Shown here: one piece after another, positions 1 to 4,843 of the stretch
How the letters are laid out: each line of letters starts with the position of its first letter
How positions within the stretch are numbered: position 1 is the stretch's first letter
Origin: Sulfurimonas sp. UBA6792
GTDB lineage: Bacteria > Campylobacterota > Campylobacteria > Campylobacterales > Sulfurimonadaceae
DNA length: 5,425 bases
Direction: 5' to 3'
Assembly (NCBI GenBank): GCA_002452425.1
Contig: DKFQ01000093.1
Coordinates: forward strand, 1-5,425
Program-made: the position numbers and the translations under genes
Notes under the pieces: generated by a model
Told to the model about the DNA's origin: nothing
Database searches by the model: none
Seen by the model: the letters and a program-made list of their open reading frames with translations, nothing else

Positions 1-155
1 TTCAAGAACAGTTGATTTTCCCAGAGGTAAGTTATGATTCGATTATGCAGATTCACGGTATGAACATTACAGTTGTAACAACTGCTGATTCAGACAAGGC
101 AGCATTTCTTCTTTTAGAGAAATTAGGTATGCCTTTTAGTAAAGGGAGCAACTAA
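1..155 (+). CDS. rplE: Large ribosomal subunit protein uL5, C-terminal 50 residues (partial)
   Basis: This is the 3' end of the L5 gene, cut by the left edge; the reading frame begins at base 3 and stops at TAA 153-155. L5 binds 5S rRNA and helps place it in the central protuberance of the 50S subunit. The visible 50 residues carry the usual L5 C-terminal pattern: an EQLIFPE strand, the core I-H-G-M-N-I-T-V-V-T-T-A, and the closing L-G-M-P-F. The last A of the stop codon is the first A of the rpsN ATG, so the two genes overlap by 1 nt (TAATG), which fits translational coupling. The rpsN ribosome binding site (GGGAG, 144-148) lies inside this reading frame. Identification is firm; the upstream part cannot be seen. 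Confidence 0.95.
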   Translation, partial: QEQLIFPEVSYDSIMQIHGMNITVVTTADSDKAAFLLLEKLGMPFSKGSN

Positions 156-340
156 TGGCTAAGAAATCGATGATTGCTAAAGCAGCAAGAGAGCCTAAAT
201 TCAAAGTTCGTGGTTATACAAGATGTCAAGTTTGTGGTCGTCCACACTCTGTTATCCGTGACTTTGGAATCTGTCGTGTATGTTTTAGAAAAATGGCAAA
301 TGAGGGATTAATCCCAGGCGTTAGAAAGTCAAGCTGGTAA
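155..340 (+). CDS. rpsN: Small ribosomal subunit protein uS14, zinc-binding (type Z)
   Basis: S14 sits in the head of the 30S subunit and contacts 16S rRNA. At 61 residues this is the short, zinc-binding form; the zinc-free form found in E. coli is about 100 residues. Four cysteines form the metal site as two C-x2-C pairs, C24/C27 and C40/C43, and the protein ends with the family motif N-E-G-L-I-P-G-x-x-K-x-S-W. The ATG overlaps the rplE stop by 1 nt, and a good Shine-Dalgarno (GGGAG, 144-148) lies 6 nt before it, so the start is secure. Because it needs zinc, this form is the one replaced by zinc-free paralogues in some bacteria under zinc limitation; no such regulation is visible here. Confidence 0.98.
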   Translation: MAKKSMIAKAAREPKFKVRGYTRCQVCGRPHSVIRDFGICRVCFRKMANEGLIPGVRKSSW

Positions 341-349
341 GCATTACGC

Positions 350-385
350 TTTCCTCTTGAAACTTCTAGTGATTAGCAAAGGAAA
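350..385 (+). promoter_or_regulatory. Possible hairpin covering the rpsH ribosome binding site
   Basis: The 48-nt rpsN-rpsH gap (341-388) is by far the longest inside this operon. TTTCCT (350-355) pairs with AGGAAA (380-385). After one bulged C (356), TTG (357-359) pairs with CAA (377-379), giving nine base pairs that include the rpsH Shine-Dalgarno AAAGGA (378-383). Inside the loop, CTA (366-368) can pair with TAG (374-376). The pairing was read directly from the sequence. A role in translational control of rpsH and downstream genes is inference. The stem is mostly A-U, and any purine-rich ribosome binding site finds some pyrimidine partner by chance, so confidence is low. Confidence 0.3.
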
Positions 386-388
386 AAA

Positions 389-784
389 ATGATTAATGAT
401 TTAGTATCGGATGCGTTAACACGTATTCGTAATGCTGGTATGAGAAGACTGGATACTACTACGCTTGTACACTCTAAGAGTATTGAAGCTATGGCAAATA
501 TCCTGGTTGAAAAAGGTTATATTGAGAGCTGTAACGTTGTTGAAGACGGCGTTAAAAAAACTATCAATGTTGTATTAAAGTATAGTGACAATGGTAAAAG
601 CGTTATTAATGAAATGAAGAGAATCTCTAAGCCGGGACGTCGTGTCTATAAAGGTAAAGAAGAGATTAAGCGTTTCAAAAATGGTTACGGAACTATTATT
701 GTAAGTACATCACATGGCATTCTACCAAACGACAAAGCTTATGCTCTTGGTGTTGGTGGCGAAGTTATGTGTACGATTTGGTAG
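389..784 (+). CDS. rpsH: Small ribosomal subunit protein uS8
   Basis: S8 is a primary 16S rRNA-binding protein of the 30S platform. In E. coli it also represses its own operon by binding mRNA near the start of rplE, a region outside this window. The 131-residue length is normal. The N-terminus has the family pattern M-I-N-D-L-V-S-D-A-L-T-R-I-R-N-A. The S8 signature is complete at about 101-118 (G-T-I-I-V-S-T-S-H-G-I-L, then A-Y), and the protein ends G-V-G-G-E-V-x-C-x-I-W. The ATG is preceded by AAAGGA (378-383) with a 5-nt spacer. The stop TAG (782-784) runs straight into the rplF ribosome binding site, 9 nt before its ATG. The upstream hairpin is described separately. Confidence 0.98.
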   Translation: MINDLVSDALTRIRNAGMRRLDTTTLVHSKSIEAMANILVEKGYIESCNVVEDGVKKTINVVLKYSDNGKSVINEMKRISKPGRRVYKGKEEIKRFKNGYGTIIVSTSHGILPNDKAYALGVGGEVMCTIW

Positions 785-793
785 GGAGATAAC

Positions 794-1330
794 ATGTCAA
801 GAATTGGTAAATTACCTGTACAATTTGCATCTGATATAACTGTTAGTGCAAACGGAAATGTTATAACTTTTGCTAAAGGCAAAAATAGTGTTGATTTAGA
901 TACAAAAGGCAATGTTGCTTTCGATATTGATGGAAATGTTGTAACTTTTGCTACTCTTTCAGATGCTCGTACGCATAGAGCGTTTTGGGGAACATACCGT
1001 GCATTAGCGGCTAACATTGTAACTGGTTTAACAACTGGATATACAAAAGCTTTAGAAATCAATGGTGTTGGTTACCGTGCTGCAGTAAATGGTAGAGTGC
1101 TTAACCTCCAACTAGGTTATTCTCACGATATCAACTACGAATTGCCAGAAGGTATCGAAGCGACTGTTGAGAAAAATGTTATTACTCTTAAGAGCCATGA
1201 TAAGCAATCGCTTGGTCAAGTTGCTGCCGAGATTAGAGCATTCCGCCCACCAGAGCCTTATAAAGGTAAAGGTGTAAAATATGCTGAAGAGACTATCGCG
1301 CGTAAAGCCGGTAAAACTTCTAAAAAATAG
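794..1330 (+). CDS. rplF: Large ribosomal subunit protein uL6
   Basis: L6 binds 23S rRNA near the factor-binding site and the sarcin-ricin loop of the 50S subunit. The 178 residues fit the family. L6 is built from two similar domains, here roughly 1-82 and 83-178. The C-terminal signature P-E-P-Y-K-G-K-G-V-K-Y is at 153-163, and the N-terminus has the usual M-S-R-I-G-K-x-P. The start is supported by AGGGAG (783-788), which overlaps the rpsH stop codon and leaves a 5-nt spacer. Within the first domain, G-N-V-I-T-F-A (21-27) and G-N-V-V-T-F-A (47-53) are encoded by 22-nt DNA copies that differ at one base. Both motifs lie where L6 normally has such strands, so this is probably not a recent duplication. 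Confidence 0.98.
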   Translation: MSRIGKLPVQFASDITVSANGNVITFAKGKNSVDLDTKGNVAFDIDGNVVTFATLSDARTHRAFWGTYRALAANIVTGLTTGYTKALEINGVGYRAAVNGRVLNLQLGYSHDINYELPEGIEATVEKNVITLKSHDKQSLGQVAAEIRAFRPPEPYKGKGVKYAEETIARKAGKTSKK

Positions 1331-1343
1331 GAAAGGGGTATAG

Positions 1344-1700
1344 ATGAAAGCAAAAGTATTAAAAAGCAAAATCGCTAATCGCCTAAAGCGTAAGCGCCGT
1401 ATTCGTGCAAAAATATCTGGTTGTGCTTCACTTCCTCGTGTTTCTGTGTTTCGTTCAAATCGTTATTTGAGTGTTCAAGCTATTGATGATGCAGCTTCTG
1501 TAACATTGGCATCTTTAAACTCAAAAGCTATCGGTCATAGCGCAAACAAAGATGGAGCTACTGCTTTAGGCGCTGCATTTGCTGCAAAACTTAAAGAAGT
1601 TGGCATCTCTGCGATTGTATTTGATCGTAATGGTTACCAATACCACGGTGTTATTGCTGCATTTGGTGACGCACTTCGTGCAAACGAAATTAAGTTCTAG
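1344..1700 (+). CDS. rplR: Large ribosomal subunit protein uL18
   Basis: L18 binds 5S rRNA and, with L5 and in many bacteria L25, attaches it to the 50S central protuberance. The 118-residue length is typical. A strongly basic N-terminal tail (about 1-25, with the K-R-K-R-R-I-R-A-K cluster) leads into the RNA-binding core P-R-V-S-V-F-R-S-N-R-Y at 31-41. The C-terminal signature F-D-R-N-G-Y-Q-Y-H-G is at 93-102. The ATG follows the rplF stop by 13 nt, with an AAAGGGG-type Shine-Dalgarno (1332-1338) and a 5-nt spacer. The TAG stop (1698-1700) flows into the next ribosome binding site, TAGGGG. Confidence 0.98.
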   Translation: MKAKVLKSKIANRLKRKRRIRAKISGCASLPRVSVFRSNRYLSVQAIDDAASVTLASLNSKAIGHSANKDGATALGAAFAAKLKEVGISAIVFDRNGYQYHGVIAAFGDALRANEIKF

Positions 1701-1708
1701 GGGCTATT

Positions 1709-2152
1709 ATGTTAGAAATCAATAGAGAAGATTTTGAAGAATCAATCGTTAATATAGGCCGTGTTACAAAAGTTGTAAAGGGTGGACGTCGTTTCCGTTT
1801 TACAGCACTTGTAGTAGTTGGTGATAAAAAAGGTACTATAGGTTTTGGCGCTGGAAAAGCAAAAGAGGTTCCAGATGCTATTAAAAAAGCTGTAGATAAT
1901 GCGTTTAAAAACTTAAGCAAGGTAAGTATCAAAGGTACTACAATTGCACATGATATTGAACACAAATATAATGCAAGTCGCGTTATTTTGAAGCCAGCAT
2001 CAGAGGGTACAGGGGTAATCGCGGGCGGTGCTACTCGTCCTGTTCTTGAACTTGCAGGTATCAAAGACGTACTTACAAAGTCAATCGGTTCAAACAATCC
2101 AGGTACACTAGTGCGCGCAACAGTTGAAGCACTAGGTCGCTTAAAAGGATAG
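1709..2152 (+). CDS. rpsE: Small ribosomal subunit protein uS5
   Basis: S5 lies at the mRNA entry side of the 30S subunit and affects decoding accuracy; its N-terminal loop is where spectinomycin-resistance changes are known in other bacteria. At 147 residues it lacks the extra ends of E. coli S5 (about 167), as is usual in Campylobacterota. The double-stranded-RNA-binding-like domain covers about 10-73 and includes the spectinomycin-region loop V-K-G-G-R-R-F (23-29) and the G-K-A-K-E-V-P-D-A-I stretch (49-58). The second domain holds G-T-G-V-I-A-G-G (100-107) and ends T-L-V-R-A-T-x-E-A-L. AGGGG (1699-1703), sharing bases with the rplR stop, fixes the ATG with a 5-nt spacer. The loop looks wild-type; no resistance change is evident. 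Confidence 0.98.
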   Translation: MLEINREDFEESIVNIGRVTKVVKGGRRFRFTALVVVGDKKGTIGFGAGKAKEVPDAIKKAVDNAFKNLSKVSIKGTTIAHDIEHKYNASRVILKPASEGTGVIAGGATRPVLELAGIKDVLTKSIGSNNPGTLVRATVEALGRLKG

Positions 2153-2155
2153 AAA

Positions 2156-2554
2156 ATGGGTATTGAAAATTTAACACCTGCAGAGGGTTCTACTTCAGGA
2201 CGTAAAAGAGTTGGTCGTGGATGTGGTTCAGGTATGGGTAAGACTTCTACACGTGGTGGAAAAGGTCAAACTGCAAGAAGCGGTAACTCAAGAAAGAGAA
2301 ACTTCGAGGGTGGACAAACTCCACTTGCAAGAAGACTACCTAAAATCGGATTTACATCTCGTGTTATCAAACCATATGTTATCAATGTAGATAAAATCAA
2401 AGCAGTTGCAGAGCTAGCAGAGATAACTATGGAGAGTATCCGTGGTGTTCATAAAATGGTTGCATCTGTAACGAAAGTAAAATTAGTTGGTGCATCTGCA
2501 ATAGAATTAGCATCAAAAATTAAAGACGACAACGTTACTACAACAGGTAAATAG
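2156..2554 (+). CDS. rplO: Large ribosomal subunit protein uL15
   Basis: L15 is a late-assembling 50S protein with a long basic extension that penetrates 23S rRNA. The N-terminal half (about 16-65) is the glycine- and arginine-rich extension, with R-V-G-R-G-x-G-S-G-x-G-K-T at 18-30 and F-E-G-G-Q-T-P at 50-56. The globular C-terminal part has K-V-K-L-V-G-A-S-A (107-115). At 132 residues it is shorter than E. coli L15 (144), which matches what I recall of Campylobacterota homologues. The ATG is only 3 nt after the rpsE stop, and its Shine-Dalgarno AAGGA (2145-2149) lies inside rpsE. In most bacteria rpmD (L30) separates these genes; no reading frame for it fits here. Confidence 0.97.
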   Translation: MGIENLTPAEGSTSGRKRVGRGCGSGMGKTSTRGGKGQTARSGNSRKRNFEGGQTPLARRLPKIGFTSRVIKPYVINVDKIKAVAELAEITMESIRGVHKMVASVTKVKLVGASAIELASKIKDDNVTTTGK

Positions 2555-2556
2555 TC

Positions 2557-3819
2557 GTGAATAAAAATCTAGTAAATAAGATATTTATTACTATCGGGTT
2601 TTTATTTATTTATCGCTTGCTGGCATACGTGCCAGTACCAGGCGTTGACACTGCTGTTATAGCTTCATTCTTCGATTCACACCAATCAGACGCACTCGGT
2701 TTATTCAATATGTTTAGCGGTAACGCCGTAGAGAGAATGTCTATCATCGCTCTTGGTATTATGCCTTACATCACTGCATCTATCATCATGGAGCTTCTTG
2801 CTGCAACATTTCCAAACCTTGGACAGATGAAAAAAGAACGCGATGGCATGGTGAAGTATATGCAGATTATCCGTTATGCGACTATCGCAATTACTATCGT
2901 TCAGGCAATTGGTATAAGTGTGGGACTTCAAAGTTTAACTGGACCAAATGGAAACAGTGCGATTTTAGTGGACCATAACACATTTATTATGGTTTCAGCG
3001 GTTTCGATGTTAGCAGGAACGATGCTTCTAATGTGGATTGGAGAACAAATTACGCAAAGTGGTATTGGTAATGGTATCTCACTTATTATCTTTGCTGGAA
3101 TCGTCTCAGCAATCCCGAGTGCTATTGGTCAAACAATTACAATGGTAAATACAGGTGCAATGAGCTTTTTAACGGTACTAGCAATTCTTGCTCTTATCTT
3201 TGGAACAGTTGCAGTTATTATTTACGTTGAACTTGGTGAGCGCCGTATCCCAGTAACCTATGCTAAAAAAGTTATTATTCAGAACCAAAATAAGAGAGTT
3301 ATGAACTATATTCCTATCAAGGTAAACTTAGCGGGTGTTATTCCTGTTATTTTTGCAAGTGCGATATTGATGTTTCCAATGACTGTTTTATCAAGTAGTA
3401 CGAATCCGACTGTTTTAGCAATTGCAGATTATCTCAACCCAAATAGTTACTTTTTTAACTTTTTGACCTTTGTATTTGTTGTTTTCTTCGCATTTTTCTA
3501 TGCATCGATTACTTTCAACTCAAAAGATATCTCTGAAAACTTGAAAAAGCAGGGTGGATTTATCCCAGGAATCCGTACTGGAAATGCGACTGCCGAGTTT
3601 TTAAATACTACGGCAAGTAACTTGACATTTACAGGGGCACTTTACCTTGGTCTTGTCGCTACGCTTCCTTTTATGATTATCAAGGGAATGGGAGTTCCAT
3701 TTTTCTTTGGTGGAACGGCAGTTCTTATCGTAGTACAGGTTGCCCTTGATACAATGAGAAAAATCGAAGCTCAGATTTACATGAGTAAATATGAGACACT
3801 TAGCGCGGTTGGTCTTTAA
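2557..3819 (+). CDS. secY: Protein translocase channel subunit SecY
   Basis: SecY is the pore of the SecYEG translocon in the inner membrane. It moves unfolded proteins out with SecA, or inserts membrane proteins co-translationally with SRP. The 420 residues contain ten hydrophobic segments, at roughly 9-27, 62-82, 104-125, 140-163, 170-192, 202-225, 255-277, 298-318, 355-377 and 380-397, with the plug region near 45-60. Family signatures are present: A-L-G-I-M-P-Y-I-T-A-S at 65-75 and W-I-G-E-Q-I-T-x-x-G-I-G-N-G-I-S at 160-175. The cytosolic loops E-L-G-E-R-R-I-P-V (225-233) and F-I-P-G-I-R (335-340, with the conserved Arg at 340) are where SecA and ribosomes bind in characterised SecY. The start is GTG, 2 nt after the rplO stop; the N-terminus from there (M-N-K-N-L-V-N-K-I-F) matches the family, so the start is likely right. 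Only a weak AGG (2545-2547) precedes it. Confidence 0.97.
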   Translation: MNKNLVNKIFITIGFLFIYRLLAYVPVPGVDTAVIASFFDSHQSDALGLFNMFSGNAVERMSIIALGIMPYITASIIMELLAATFPNLGQMKKERDGMVKYMQIIRYATIAITIVQAIGISVGLQSLTGPNGNSAILVDHNTFIMVSAVSMLAGTMLLMWIGEQITQSGIGNGISLIIFAGIVSAIPSAIGQTITMVNTGAMSFLTVLAILALIFGTVAVIIYVELGERRIPVTYAKKVIIQNQNKRVMNYIPIKVNLAGVIPVIFASAILMFPMTVLSSSTNPTVLAIADYLNPNSYFFNFLTFVFVVFFAFFYASITFNSKDISENLKKQGGFIPGIRTGNATAEFLNTTASNLTFTGALYLGLVATLPFMIIKGMGVPFFFGGTAVLIVVQVALDTMRKIEAQIYMSKYETLSAVGL

Positions 3820-3822
3820 CTA

Positions 3823-4581
3823 ATGGCCATAGCGCTAAGACAACCAAAAGAGATTGAAAAACTTCGTGCTGCCAATAAAATTGTTGGTAGCACTCTTGAA
3901 CTACTACGTCAAAACACAAAAGTAGGGGCTTCACTTAAAGAGCTTGATGCTATGGCAGAGGATTATATCCGCTCTCATAATGCAAGACCATCTTTCAAGG
4001 GTCTCTACGGTTTTCCTAGCGCCGTCTGCTGCTCACTCAATCAAGTTATCATCCATGGAATCCCATCAGAATACAAACTTCAAGAGGGTGATATTATCGG
4101 TTATGATATTGGTGTAGAGCTTGATGGATGGTTTGGTGATGCGGCGATTACAGTGCCTGTGGGCGTCGTAAGTGCGAGAGATGAAGAGCTCATAGCATGT
4201 GCAAAAGATACTCTTTATGAAGCAATCGCTGCGATTAAAGTAGGGATGCGATTTAAAGAGCTTTCTTTGATTTTGGAAAATTCGATTCGCTCAAGAGGTT
4301 TTGTGCCATTATACAGTTTTTGTGGACATGGTATTGGTAGAAAACCCCATGAAGAGCCAGAGATTCCAAACTATTTAGAGGGCAAAGATGCAAAGGGCGG
4401 ACCAAAGATTAAAAATGGAATGGTTTTTTGTATTGAGCCTATGATTTGTCAAAAAGATTCAAAACCTCTTATTTTAGAAAATAAGTGGGATGTTGTCAGT
4501 GCCGATGGTTTACGCGGTTCACACTATGAGCATACTGTTGCAATTGTCAATGGTAAAGCTGAAATTTTATCTATTGCTTAA
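3823..4581 (+). CDS. map: Methionine aminopeptidase, type I
   Basis: This cytosolic metalloenzyme removes the initiator methionine from new proteins when the second residue is small. The 252 residues form a single pita-bread-fold catalytic domain with no N-terminal extension, so it is a type Ia enzyme. All five metal ligands can be placed by comparison with E. coli Map: D95, D106, H169 (in C-G-H-G-I-G), E205 (in C-I-E-P-M) and E236 (in Y-E-H-T-V). The catalytic histidines correspond to H78 (I-I-H-G-I-P) and H176 (K-P-H-E-E-P). The ATG lies 3 nt after the secY stop without a clear Shine-Dalgarno, so translation probably depends on ribosomes finishing secY. The N-terminus (M-A-I-A-L-R-x-P-x-E-I-E-K-L-R) is typical. 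Many bacteria have adk between secY and map; it is absent here. Confidence 0.97.
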   Translation: MAIALRQPKEIEKLRAANKIVGSTLELLRQNTKVGASLKELDAMAEDYIRSHNARPSFKGLYGFPSAVCCSLNQVIIHGIPSEYKLQEGDIIGYDIGVELDGWFGDAAITVPVGVVSARDEELIACAKDTLYEAIAAIKVGMRFKELSLILENSIRSRGFVPLYSFCGHGIGRKPHEEPEIPNYLEGKDAKGGPKIKNGMVFCIEPMICQKDSKPLILENKWDVVSADGLRGSHYEHTVAIVNGKAEILSIA

Positions 4582-4593
4582 AAAAGGATTAAA

Positions 4594-4812
4594 ATGGCTA
4601 AATCAGATGTTATCGAAGTTGATGGCAAGATTATAGAGGCTTTGCCAAATGCAACATTTCGTGTTGAGTTAGAAAATGGACATATCATATTGTGTCATAT
4701 TGCAGGAAAGATGCGTATGCACTATATCAAGATACTACCGGGTGATAAAGTGAAACTTGAGTTAACTCCATACTCACTGGATAAAGGGCGTATCACTTAC
4801 CGATACAAATAA
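4594..4812 (+). CDS. infA: Translation initiation factor IF-1
   Basis: IF-1 is a small OB-fold protein that binds the A site of the 30S subunit during initiation and supports IF-2 and IF-3. The 72-residue length is exactly the usual one. The core pattern is present: L-P-N-A-x-F-R-V-E-L-E-N-G-H (17-30), H-I-A-G-K-M-R (35-41), Y-I-K-I-L-P-G-D-K-V (44-53) and E-L-T-P-Y-x-L-x-K-G-R-I (56-67). A good Shine-Dalgarno AAAAGGA (4582-4588) with a 5-nt spacer precedes the ATG, 12 nt after map. It is the last gene of this run: a hairpin follows at once, and the next gene is on the opposite strand. rpmJ, which often follows infA, is not here. Confidence 0.98.
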   Translation: MAKSDVIEVDGKIIEALPNATFRVELENGHIILCHIAGKMRMHYIKILPGDKVKLELTPYSLDKGRITYRYK

Positions 4813-4813
4813 G

Positions 4814-4833
4814 AAGAGGTTTTTTTACCTCTT
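4814..4833. terminator. Hairpin terminator between the convergent genes
   Basis: AAGAGGT (4814-4820) and ACCTCTT (4827-4833) form a perfect 7-bp stem around a loop of six T. It begins 2 nt after the infA stop and ends 10 nt before the stop of the convergent gene. The T-run is in the loop rather than after the stem. The + strand continues TCTCTC and the - strand continues CTTATTTG, so neither side has a strong U-tract. Its position suggests a shared, bidirectional terminator for infA and the rhodanese-like gene; strength cannot be judged from sequence alone. Confidence 0.6.
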
Positions 4834-4843
4834 TCTCTCAAGC

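Noticed and set aside
739..1062. A 107-codon open frame on the - strand across the rpsH/rplF boundary
   Set aside because: It lies antisense to rplF and the end of rpsH, both unmistakable genes; its translation has no recognisable motif and no ribosome binding context stands out.
1112..1369. An 85-codon open frame on the - strand antisense to the end of rplF, rich in Phe and hydrophobic residues
   Set aside because: It is the complement of lysine-rich coding sequence (AAA read as TTT), which mimics a membrane protein; the sense gene is certain.
1690..2097. A 135-codon open frame on the - strand antisense to rpsE
   Set aside because: It is fully covered by the conserved rpsE gene. Its Ser/Pro/Thr-rich composition is what the complement of this coding sequence produces, so it is a shadow.
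2701..2931. A 76-codon open frame on the - strand inside secY, rich in His and Cys
   Set aside because: It is antisense to a conserved SecY region; the His/Cys content comes from complementing ATG- and GCA-rich codons, and no domain is recognisable.
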